From contig NZ_JACBYV010000001.1 of the NCBI RefSeq assembly GCF_013408425.1, positions 1,674,001 to 1,738,000 on the forward strand: a DNA stretch of 64,000 nt, in the 5' to 3' direction. This DNA comes from Pseudomonas flavescens (lineage in GTDB: Bacteria > Pseudomonadota > Gammaproteobacteria > Pseudomonadales > Pseudomonadaceae). Below are positions 56,613-63,955 of this stretch, one piece after another; the stretch's first letter is position 1, and each line of letters begins with the position of its first letter. A program made the translations under genes and the position numbers. Under the pieces are notes generated by a model. It worked only from the letters and a program-made list of their open reading frames with translations, was not told the origin of the DNA and did no database searches.

Positions 56613-57589
56613 GACTTTTGCAGGCGCAACTGGCCGATGGCGATACGCACCGCCTTGCGCACTTCCGGGTCGGCATCGTGCTCGACGGCCAGCAATGCGG
56701 GCAGTGCCTGAGCGTCGCCCAGTTCGCCAAGCGCCAGCGCGGACTCCTTGCGCAGGTTGCTGATGGCGTGCCCAAGCAGTTCCACCAGCGCCTCACGGGC
56801 CGCGGCGAATCGCAGGCGGCCGAGCGAGCGCACCGCACGCAGCCGTACCTGCCAGTAGCTGTCGCTCAGCGCCTCCAGCAGCGCAGGGCCGGCACCCGCG
56901 TGGCCAACTTTGCCGAGGGTGGTGGCGGCCTCTTCACGCACCTGCCATTCGCGATCCTTGAGCGCCGTCTGCAGGGCTGGCAGCACGCTGTCGTCGCTGG
57001 CCAGCCCCAGCGCACCGGTGGCGGCACGGCGTACTTCGGTATCGGTATCGTCGCTGGCCAGGCGCGCCAGTTGCGGCAGCGCATCGGCCTGTTTCAACCA
57101 GCCGAGGATACCGACCGCTTCACGGCGCACGAAGGCATCGCTGTCCTGCAGCGCGGCGACGGCAGTGGGTACGCTGTCGATCAGCCGCAACTCGCGCAGG
57201 GCTCGCAAGGCACTGGCCCGCACGAACGGGTCGGCATGCCTGGCCCAGGGCAGCACCACGCGACCGGCATCGGCGGTTTTCAACTCGCTGAGGCTCTGGG
57301 CTGCGGCGCCGCGCACGCGGGCGTCGGCATCGGTCAGGGCAGCGCACAGGCCATTTACCACCTCGGGCTCCTCCCAGGCCTCCAGCAGGCGAGCCGCCTC
57401 GGCGCGGACATCGGCGGATGTGTCACGGGTCAGGGCATGGGTCAGCCAGGGCAAGGCGTCCGGCTCCTCCAGGTCCGCCAGTTCGATCAGGGCGATGCGG
57501 CGCACGCCGGCGTCCTCATCTTGCAGGCGTGGCAGCAGGTCGAGAATGTCGGGGTTATCGGTGCTTACATAGGTGCTCAGGTCGGTCAT
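56609..57589 (-). CDS. HEAT-repeat protein
   Basis: A 326-residue all-helical repeat protein, about ten HEAT (PBS-lyase type) units, for example DPFVRASALRALRELRLIDS, DAFVRREAVGILGWLKQADA, DREWQVREEAATTLGKVGHA and DPEVRKAVRIAIGQLRL. No signal peptide, so cytoplasmic. Such proteins act as scaffolds or assist enzyme maturation. Overlaps (ATGA) with both the ABC ATPase and the DUF971 gene show it is part of the same functional unit, which is not usual for a nitrate/sulfonate-type importer. Confidence 0.88.
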   Translation of the reverse strand: MTDLSTYVSTDNPDILDLLPRLQDEDAGVRRIALIELADLEEPDALPWLTHALTRDTSADVRAEAARLLEAWEEPEVVNGLCAALTDADARVRGAAAQSLSELKTADAGRVVLPWARHADPFVRASALRALRELRLIDSVPTAVAALQDSDAFVRREAVGILGWLKQADALPQLARLASDDTDTEVRRAATGALGLASDDSVLPALQTALKDREWQVREEAATTLGKVGHAGAGPALLEALSDSYWQVRLRAVRSLGRLRFAAAREALVELLGHAISNLRKESALALGELGDAQALPALLAVEHDADPEVRKAVRIAIGQLRLQKS

Positions 57590-58440
57590 AGGGCAACTCG
57601 CAATGGCGGATGTTCGGTGGGCAGCCCGAGCGGGGTCAGGCGTGGCAGCTCGCGACCTTCTTCGTGGCGCAGCAGCTCCAGGCAGTGGCGCTTGAGCTGT
57701 ACGAATTCCGGGCTGGTCAACAGGCCCGCATGCCGCGGACGGCGAAAGTCCAGGCGCAGGTCTTCGATGAAACGTCCCGGCCGCGGACTCATCACCAAGA
57801 TGCGATCGGCCAGGAACAGGGCTTCGTCGATATCGTGGGTGACGAACACCACGGTGGTGCGCACCCTGCCCCAGATATCCAGCAGCAACTCCTGCATCTT
57901 GCTGCGGGTCTGCGCGTCCAGCGCGCCGAAGGGTTCGTCCATCAGCAACAGGCGTGGACGGTTGATCAGCACCCGGGCGATCTCGGCGCGCTGCTGCATG
58001 CCGCCGGAGAGCTGATTGGGCCAGCGCGCAGCGAAATCCTGAAGGCCGACCAGGTTGAGAAACTCACGCGCCCGCTGCTGCCGTTCAGCCTTGCCGATGC
58101 CCTGCATCTTCAGACCGAAGGCGACGTTGTCGAGCACGCTGCGCCAGGGCAACAGGGTGTGATGCTGGAACACCATGCCACGCTGCGGTGACGGGCCATC
58201 CACCGCCTGGCCATCGACCCGCAAGCTACCGGCGCTGGGCGTCAGGTGTCCGGCCAGGGCGCCGAGCAAGGTCGACTTGCCGCAGCCGGAGGGGCCAAGA
58301 ATGCACACGAATTCGCCAGCGGCGATGGAGAAGTCCAGCGCCTGCACGGCTTCGAACGCCTGCACGCCCTCACCGAGGCGGATGGTCAGTTTCTCGATAT
58401 CGATGCGTCCGGCCGACAGGCCGGTTTCATGAATGCTCAT
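57586..58440 (-). CDS. ABC importer ATPase, SsuB/TauB/NrtD family
   Basis: A 284-residue ATPase with Walker A GPSGCGKST, signature LSGGMQQRAEIARVL, Walker B LLLMDEPFGALDAQTRSKMQ and the H-loop FVTHDIDEAL. The subgroup comprises taurine, sulfonate, nitrate and thiamine-precursor importers. A C-terminal extension of about 20 residues (LTPLGLPTEHPPLRVAL) is present. One-base TGATG overlap with the permease gene. Confidence 0.92.
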   Translation of the reverse strand: MSIHETGLSAGRIDIEKLTIRLGEGVQAFEAVQALDFSIAAGEFVCILGPSGCGKSTLLGALAGHLTPSAGSLRVDGQAVDGPSPQRGMVFQHHTLLPWRSVLDNVAFGLKMQGIGKAERQQRAREFLNLVGLQDFAARWPNQLSGGMQQRAEIARVLINRPRLLLMDEPFGALDAQTRSKMQELLLDIWGRVRTTVVFVTHDIDEALFLADRILVMSPRPGRFIEDLRLDFRRPRHAGLLTSPEFVQLKRHCLELLRHEEGRELPRLTPLGLPTEHPPLRVAL

Positions 58441-59222
58441 CAGCGACGCCCTCCGCTGCGATACCAGGGCGTCAGCAGGCTGCCGAGGCGCTTGACCAGC
58501 AGGCTGCTGCCCATGCCGAGCAGGCCGATCAGCAGCATGCCGACGATGATGTCCGGGTAGTTCTGGATGGTGTACGACTCCCAGGTGTAATAGCCGATGC
58601 CGAACTGCCCGGAGATCATTTCCGCGGTGACCAGGCAGAACCAGGAGGTACCCATGCCGATCGCCAGGCCGGTGACGATGCTCGGCGCAGCGCCCGGGAG
58701 GACCACCTCACGCAGGATCGCCAGGCGCCCTGCGCCAAGGCTGCGGGCCGACGCGATCAAGCGGGCATCGACACCCTCCACCCCGTGCACGGTATTGAGC
58801 AGCACCGGAAACAGCGCACCGGTGAAGGTGATGAAGATCATCGACAGTTCCGACGAGGGAAACATCAGGATCGCCAGGGGAATCCAGGCCACGGCAGGAA
58901 TCGGCCGCAGCACCTCCAGCGGCGGCAGCAGGCTGTCTTCGGCCCAGCGGGAACGGCCGATGGCGATGCCGAGGGTGACGCCCAGCACGGCGGCGATCAG
59001 GTAACCGCTGAATACCCGCCCCAGGCTGGCACCGACGTGATCCCAGAGTCTGCTGGATTCGATCAGCGCGATGGCCGCATCGGCCACCGACTCGGGCGTG
59101 GGCACGTAGATGAAGGTGAGCAGCCCCAGATCCAGGCGCGAGCTGGTCGCCACCTGCCAGAACAGCAGGCAGAACGCCAACGACGCCAGGCGCAACGGCC
59201 AACGGTGTAGAGAAGTCATCAT
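58440..59222 (-). CDS. ABC importer permease, SsuC/TauC family
   Basis: A 260-residue permease with six predicted helices and the EAA loop ASARSLGAGRLAILREVVLPGAAPSIVTGLAIGMGTSW. RPIPAVAWIPLAILMF is typical of the SsuC/TauC/NrtB group. The start has two consecutive ATGs (59222, 59219) after GGAG. The gene follows the binding-protein gene by 50 nt. Confidence 0.92.
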   Translation of the reverse strand: MMTSLHRWPLRLASLAFCLLFWQVATSSRLDLGLLTFIYVPTPESVADAAIALIESSRLWDHVGASLGRVFSGYLIAAVLGVTLGIAIGRSRWAEDSLLPPLEVLRPIPAVAWIPLAILMFPSSELSMIFITFTGALFPVLLNTVHGVEGVDARLIASARSLGAGRLAILREVVLPGAAPSIVTGLAIGMGTSWFCLVTAEMISGQFGIGYYTWESYTIQNYPDIIVGMLLIGLLGMGSSLLVKRLGSLLTPWYRSGGRR

Positions 59223-59272
59223 CAGGCTCCAGTAAGGTGCTGCGCCACGGGAGGCATGGCGCAGCGGGCCGA

Positions 59273-60691
59273 TCAGCGTGCGGCTACCAAGCGCTGGTTG
59301 GCGCTGCCGAAGTCCAGCGCCTCACCACCGTGAGCCTTGGCATAGGCTTCAGCCTGGCCCTTGAGCAGGAAGGCATTGAGTTCGCCCTTGCCGTTGCGTA
59401 CGAACCAGGCCTGGTTGGCCAGCAGCTTGATGCCGCTGTCGCTGGCCTGGGCGTAGATGGCACGGATGTCCTTGCCCTCTTCCTCGAGCTGCGCCAGCGC
59501 CTTGAAGGCCGCTTCCGGTGAGGCGTAGTGACGTACCTTGCTTTCACCACGCACCCAGATCTGCGCCACGCGCTTGAAATCGGTGATCGGCTGGCCGGTC
59601 ACTGCATCATTGGCTTTCAGCGGCAGTTGTGCGTAATTGGCCAGCGCCTGTGCGTAATCACCACCTTCGGCCTTGAAGGCAGCCTTGATGTACTGATCGT
59701 CGACGAATTGCTCGACGTTCAGACCGCGGTCGGTCTTCTTCAGCAACTTGAGGGTTTCGATGGAGGTGGTGACTGCCTGGCGGTACTCGGGCTTCCAGGT
59801 CAGGTCACGGGTCTGCAACCCGAGCGGGCCGTGGAACAGGTAATTCACCTCGGCCTCGATACCGGTGACCTTCTCGATCAGCTCGCTGTACTTCTCCGGC
59901 TCGGCTGCGAACAGGCGATCCGCTTCCAGGCCGGCGCGCAGGTAGGCGGTGACCACTTCCGGGTACTTCTTGGCGTAATCGGCATCCACCAGCGCACCAT
60001 GGAAGGTGGGTGCATCCGCCTGGGAGCCATCGTAGATCTTGCGCGCGAAGCCACGGTTGGGGAACAGTTCGGCGAACGGCACGAAGTCCGCGTGGGCCTC
60101 GATGCGATTGCTGCGCAGCGCCGAGCCGGCGATTTCCGGGGCCTGGGCGATGATGCGTACGTCCTTCTGCGGATCCCAGCCCTGGGCGGCAACGGCGCGC
60201 AGCAGCATGCCATGGGCGGTGGACGCGAACGGCACGGAAATGGTCTTGCCCTTGAGCTCGGCCAGCGATTGCACGCTGGAGGATGCCGGCACCACGATGC
60301 CGTTGCCACTGCCCTTGGTGCTGCCCGACAACACGGTGATGAACAGGCTCTGCTTGCCGGCATCGCGGTGGGCCACACCATTGAACGAACCGGGGAAGTC
60401 AGCCATGGCGCCAAAGTCGAGCTTGCCGGCGACCATTTCGTTGGTCAGGGGCGCGCCGCTGGTGAAGTTCTTCCACTCCACTTCGTACTTGGCGTCCTTG
60501 TACTTGCCATCGCGCGGCAGGTACTTGTCGAGCAGGCCGAGCTCGCGGATCAACAACCCGCCGGTGGCGCAGTTGATGGTGGTGTCCTGAGTGCCGATGG
60601 CGATACGAATCGGCTCCTGGTTGGATTGCGCCTGAGCAGTGATGCTGCCGATGGCCAGCGCGAGGCCGACCAGAGTGGTACGCAAGTGCAT
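59273..60691 (-). CDS. ABC importer binding protein with C-terminal NosL-like module
   Basis: A 472-residue exported protein, longer than usual SsuA/TauA proteins (about 320-340 aa). Signal peptide RTTLVGLALAIGSITAQA; residues about 25-370 form the SsuA/NMT1-type binding fold (IRIAIGTQDTTINCATGGLL, GKLDFGAMADFPGSFNG). From about 385 the sequence VRHYASPEAAFKAL, IRAIYAQASDSG, NQAWFVRNG and AEAYAKAHGGEALDF follows the order of NosL, a copper chaperone of nitrous oxide reductase, but the NosL CxxCGM copper motif is absent. The NosL comparison is by eye. GGGGAGA precedes the start by about 6 nt. Confidence 0.82.
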   Translation of the reverse strand: MHLRTTLVGLALAIGSITAQAQSNQEPIRIAIGTQDTTINCATGGLLIRELGLLDKYLPRDGKYKDAKYEVEWKNFTSGAPLTNEMVAGKLDFGAMADFPGSFNGVAHRDAGKQSLFITVLSGSTKGSGNGIVVPASSSVQSLAELKGKTISVPFASTAHGMLLRAVAAQGWDPQKDVRIIAQAPEIAGSALRSNRIEAHADFVPFAELFPNRGFARKIYDGSQADAPTFHGALVDADYAKKYPEVVTAYLRAGLEADRLFAAEPEKYSELIEKVTGIEAEVNYLFHGPLGLQTRDLTWKPEYRQAVTTSIETLKLLKKTDRGLNVEQFVDDQYIKAAFKAEGGDYAQALANYAQLPLKANDAVTGQPITDFKRVAQIWVRGESKVRHYASPEAAFKALAQLEEEGKDIRAIYAQASDSGIKLLANQAWFVRNGKGELNAFLLKGQAEAYAKAHGGEALDFGSANQRLVAAR

Positions 60692-60872
60692 GGGTGTCTC
60701 CCCTCGAATCAATAGGTATTGGAATCGTCTCCGCCGGGTGGTCGGCCGGTGGGAAACGAGGGGTCTGTTGATCAGGCGTCCGGTGGTTGGCCGGATGGCG
60801 TGTTGCTTTTTTATGTTGGATATTCGGTGGATAAGCTTCGCGCTAGCTGCAGAGTCTCGAGCGTTGAATTCC

Positions 60873-60930
60873 GTAGGCGCCCGCTTGCGGGCGATGCTTT
60901 CCCGTTGATCGCCCGCAAGCGGGCGCCTAC
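60873..60930. repeat. Perfect 23-bp inverted repeat (paired REP)
   Basis: Arms at 60873-60895 and 60908-60930 are exact reverse complements, beginning GTAGGCGCCCGCTTGCGGGC, with a 12-nt loop. Each arm is also a small palindrome around GCCCGCTTGCGGGC. It lies between the ferredoxin stop and the binding-protein start; the remaining 261-bp gap shows nothing else. Confidence 0.9.
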
Positions 60931-60952
60931 AAAACTCCAGGTCGCGCTTTGT

Positions 60953-61198
60953 TCAACGCAGCAGATAAGGAATCTCGACGCGCACCGCATCGGTCGGGCA
61001 ATCCTTCTCGCACGGCATGCAGTACCAACACTCGTCGAAAGCCATGTAAGCCTTTTGCGTCGCCGGGTTGATCGCCAGCAGATCCATCGGGCAGACATCG
61101 ATGCACACGGTGCAGCCCTTGTGGGCGATGCACTTGTCTTCGTCGATGGTCACGGGCGCATTGCTGCGAAACAGGATTTCCTGGGGCTGGAAGGCCAT
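60953..61198 (-). CDS. Two-cluster ferredoxin, AprB-like (short)
   Basis: An 81-residue protein with two 4Fe-4S motifs: CIAHKGCTVCIDVCPMDLLAINP and CWYCMPCEKDCPTDAV. The widened spacing in the first motif and the MAFDECWYC segment follow AprB, the beta subunit of adenosine-5'-phosphosulfate reductase, but the C-terminal tail of AprB that wraps around AprA is missing. It probably passes electrons to or from the flavoprotein encoded just upstream. The start at 61198 gives a compact protein, with GAGGA about 9 nt upstream. Confidence 0.88.
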   Translation of the reverse strand: MAFQPQEILFRSNAPVTIDEDKCIAHKGCTVCIDVCPMDLLAINPATQKAYMAFDECWYCMPCEKDCPTDAVRVEIPYLLR

Positions 61199-61245
61199 AT
61201 CACGGTGTCCTCGGAGCCTGTGGCTCTCGTGTTTTTCTAGGATGT

Positions 61246-61324
61246 AGGGTGGGCCCACGGCAATCCGCTTCAGCTCACCGGGAAAGCTCAGCCTGATGCC
61301 ACTTGGTGGGCCAAAGCCCACCCT
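61246..61324. repeat. Inverted repeat between flavoprotein and ferredoxin genes
   Basis: Arms AGGGTGGGC (61246-61254) and GCCCACCCT (61316-61324) flank a 61-nt segment. The right arm ends 2 nt before the flavoprotein stop. This GTAGGGTGGGC-type element is common between Pseudomonas genes; it may reduce transcription into the ferredoxin gene. Confidence 0.6.
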
Positions 61325-61326
61325 GC

Positions 61327-63057
61327 TCACGCCGCTTCGGTCTTTACCCGCAGGCGGTTGTAGGCCTGCTGCTCTTCATCATCCAGAGCGATCAGGTAAG
61401 GTTCGACCGGTTTCTTGAAGCTGACCATCTGGCCGTGTTCGTCCTTTTTCAGGTGGCAGTGCACGAACCATTCGGCGTCATTGCGCTGCGGGTGATCGAC
61501 CCGGTGGTGATACAGGCCCCAGCGGCTTTCCTTGCGAAACAGCGAGGCGCGGGCGGCCATCTCGGCGCAGTCGCGGATCACGCTGACTTCCATGGCGCGC
61601 ATCAGTTCGTGGGCGTTGCTGGCCTTCAGCTCGCCCAGATCCGCTTCGATGGCAGCGAAACGCTGCAGGCCGATCTCCATCTTCCTGGTGACCTTGGGTG
61701 GCTGCAGGTAATCGTTGACGAAGCGGCGCAGCTTGTACTCCACCTGTGCCGGCGGCAGGCCATGCTCGCGGTTCAGCGGCGCGTAGACCCGCGCCCGCTC
61801 GGCGTCGATCTGCGCCTGATTCAGTGGGCTGTGGTCGCGTTCGGCGACGAAGTCGGCAGCGTTGTTGCCCGCGAACCAGCCGTACGTGAAGGCGCCGAGC
61901 ATGTAGTTGTGCGGCACCGCTGCCATGTCTCCGGCCGAATACAGGCCCTTGACCGAGGTTTCCGCCCGCTCGTTGACCCACACGCCGGAAGCGCTGTGGC
62001 CACTGCAGAAGCCGATCTCGGAGATGTGCATCTCGACCATGCTGGAGCGGTAGTCGGTGCCACGCCCGGCATGGAACTGGCCGCGGCTGGGGCGCTCGTT
62101 GCTATGCAGGATTTCCTCGATGTTCTGGATGGTTTCCTCGGCCAGGTGATCGAGTTTGAGGAACACCGGGCCGTTGCCGCCCTCGAGTTCCTGATGGAAC
62201 TCCCACATCATCTGGCCGCTCCAGTAGTCGCATTCGATGAAGCGCTCGCCCTTGTTGTTGGCGGTATAGCCCCCCAGCGGGCCGGTCACGTAGGCGCAGG
62301 CCGGGCCGTTGTAATCCTTGATCAGCGGGTTGATCTGGAAGCACTCCAGATTGGCCAGCTCGGCACCGGCGTGATACGCCATGGCGTAGCCATCGCCGGC
62401 ATTGGTCGGGTTCTCGTAGGTACCCATCAGGTAGCCGGAAGACGGCAGCCCGAGACGTCCGGCCGCGCCGCAGCAAAGAATCACCGCCTTGGCCTTGATC
62501 ACGTGGAAATCGGCGGTGCGGCAGTCGAAACCCATCAGGCCGTTGACCGCGCCGTCGGCATCGGTCAGCAGGCGTGTGGCCACCAGGCGATTGGTTATTT
62601 CCACCCGGGCGCGCTTGAGCTGGCGATACAGCACCTTCTTGATGTCGTGCCCTTCGGGCATCGGCAGCACGTAGGCGCCCATGTGATGCACCTTCTTCAC
62701 CGCGTAGTCGCCGGTTTCGTCCTTCTCGAACTTCACGCCCCAGCGGTCGAGCTGCTCGATGGTTTCGAAACTGTGGGTGGCATAGGCGTACACGGCGGCC
62801 TGATTGACGATGCCGTCATTGGCCACGGTGATTTCCTTGGTGTACTGCTCGGGCGTGGCGTGGCCGGGCACGATGGCATTGTTGAGGCCATCCATGCCCA
62901 TGCTGATCGCTCCGCTGCGCTTGACGTTGGCCTTGTCGACCAGCAGCACGCGCAACGTCTTGTTGCGTTCCTTGGCCTTGATCGCGGCCATGGGGCCAGC
63001 GGTACCACCGCCGATGATGACGATGTCGTATTCCTGTTCCAAGGTGTTGATGCTCAT
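61327..63057 (-). CDS. FAD-dependent oxidoreductase, AprA-like (fumarate reductase/APS reductase superfamily)
   Basis: A 576-residue flavoprotein. The N-terminal FAD motif is IVIIGGGTAGPMAAIKAKE; LLVDKANVKRSGAISMGMDGLNN and GGNGPVFLKLDHL closely follow APS reductase alpha subunits (VDKASLERSGA-type and GRGPIYM-type segments). GLYSAGDMAAVPHNYMLGAFTYGWFAGNNAADFV is the second FAD-contact region, and a helical C-terminal domain follows. AprA forms sulfite from APS in dissimilatory sulfur organisms, but no sat, qmo or dsr gene is near, so a different substrate is likely. ATG overlaps the GntR stop. Confidence 0.88.
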   Translation of the reverse strand: MSINTLEQEYDIVIIGGGTAGPMAAIKAKERNKTLRVLLVDKANVKRSGAISMGMDGLNNAIVPGHATPEQYTKEITVANDGIVNQAAVYAYATHSFETIEQLDRWGVKFEKDETGDYAVKKVHHMGAYVLPMPEGHDIKKVLYRQLKRARVEITNRLVATRLLTDADGAVNGLMGFDCRTADFHVIKAKAVILCCGAAGRLGLPSSGYLMGTYENPTNAGDGYAMAYHAGAELANLECFQINPLIKDYNGPACAYVTGPLGGYTANNKGERFIECDYWSGQMMWEFHQELEGGNGPVFLKLDHLAEETIQNIEEILHSNERPSRGQFHAGRGTDYRSSMVEMHISEIGFCSGHSASGVWVNERAETSVKGLYSAGDMAAVPHNYMLGAFTYGWFAGNNAADFVAERDHSPLNQAQIDAERARVYAPLNREHGLPPAQVEYKLRRFVNDYLQPPKVTRKMEIGLQRFAAIEADLGELKASNAHELMRAMEVSVIRDCAEMAARASLFRKESRWGLYHHRVDHPQRNDAEWFVHCHLKKDEHGQMVSFKKPVEPYLIALDDEEQQAYNRLRVKTEAA

Positions 63058-63803
63058 GGCTGCGCGCCCTTCTGTCGGTCGATGCGCAGGCGATACTGGA
63101 AGGCATCGCCACGGTAATAGAGGTGTTCGAAATCCAGCGGTGTGCCATCGGCGGTGTGGGTCAGGCGCTCGATACGCATGATCGGCGAGCCCTCCTCCAC
63201 GGCCAGCGCCTGGGTCAGGTCGCTGTCGGCAAGCACGGCATCGATGGCCAGATCGGCATGACCCAGGGCGATGCCGCAGTCGTTTTCGAGGATCAGGAAG
63301 ATGTCACGCGTGACCAGATCGGCCTTCTCCAGCTTTTCGCCCACGGCATGGGGCAGCCAGGTGATTTCCAGGGAAATCGGCTCGCGGTTGATCAGCCGCA
63401 CCCGGCGGATTTCCGTGACGGTGCTGCCCTCTGCCACCTGCAGGCGCTCGGCAACCAATGCCGACGCCGGAACGTGGCGCAGGCTGCGCAACTTGTTGAT
63501 CACCTCGTAGCCCATCTGCTTCATCGATTCGCCCAGGCCCTGCAGCGTGCTGACGTTCTGGAACGCCTTTGGCTTGGCCACGAAGGTGCCCTTGCCGTGG
63601 ATCTTGAAGATCAGCCCTTCCTTCTGCAGGTCACCCAGCGCCTGGCGCACGGTGATGCGGCTGACGCCATAGGTCTGGCCCAGCTCGTTCTCCGAGGGCA
63701 TGCGGCTGTGCGGCGCATAGGTTCCATCAAGGATGCGCGAGCGCAGCAACTCCTTGAGCTGGCTGTACAGGGGAACGGGCGAAAGCGGTATGAGCTGAGA
63801 CAT
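63054..63803 (-). CDS. GntR-family regulator, HutC/UTRA subfamily
   Basis: A 249-residue repressor-type protein. The N-terminal winged helix is MPSENELGQTYGVSRITVRQALGDLQKEGLIFKIHGKGTFVAKP; the UTRA ligand domain begins around VSTLQGLGESMKQMG and ends PLDFEHLYYRGDAFQYRL. It is the first gene of the flavoprotein unit and overlaps it by ATGA. AGGA lies about 7 nt before the ATG. A perfect palindrome 18 bp upstream is its likely operator. Ligands of the subfamily include histidine products, sugars and phosphonate-type compounds; here the substrate of the importer is the natural candidate. Confidence 0.93.
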   Translation of the reverse strand: MSQLIPLSPVPLYSQLKELLRSRILDGTYAPHSRMPSENELGQTYGVSRITVRQALGDLQKEGLIFKIHGKGTFVAKPKAFQNVSTLQGLGESMKQMGYEVINKLRSLRHVPASALVAERLQVAEGSTVTEIRRVRLINREPISLEITWLPHAVGEKLEKADLVTRDIFLILENDCGIALGHADLAIDAVLADSDLTQALAVEEGSPIMRIERLTHTADGTPLDFEHLYYRGDAFQYRLRIDRQKGAQP

Positions 63804-63821
63804 GTGAATCCTTTTTGATCA

Positions 63822-63837
63822 ACTTGTCATAACAAGT
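63822..63837. promoter_or_regulatory. GntR/UTRA operator, ACTTGT-CATA-ACAAGT
   Basis: A 16-bp perfect-arm palindrome 18 bp upstream of the regulator start. A possible leftward promoter, TTCGCT then TGTTAT with 17-bp spacing, has its -10 inside the palindrome, which would allow autorepression of the whole unit. Confidence 0.65.
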
Positions 63838-63955
63838 AGTGACGAGAAAATAGCGAATAACCGGGCTGATCTGAAATACGATTAAGAAATAAGCTTATGG
63901 CGGAGAATTTCAGCGATCAGGATCGCCGTCGAATGCTCACGAAAAGGAAAAGGCC

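Noticed and set aside
61327..63057. Succinate dehydrogenase/fumarate reductase flavoprotein of respiration
   Set aside because: No cytochrome b or membrane-anchor genes; internal motifs fit AprA better than SdhA/FrdA.
56319..63803. Denitrification or nitrous oxide reductase cluster, suggested by the NosL-like tail and the nearby pseudoazurin
   Set aside because: No nosZ, nosD, nosF, nosY, nirS or nirK is present, and the copper motif of NosL is missing.
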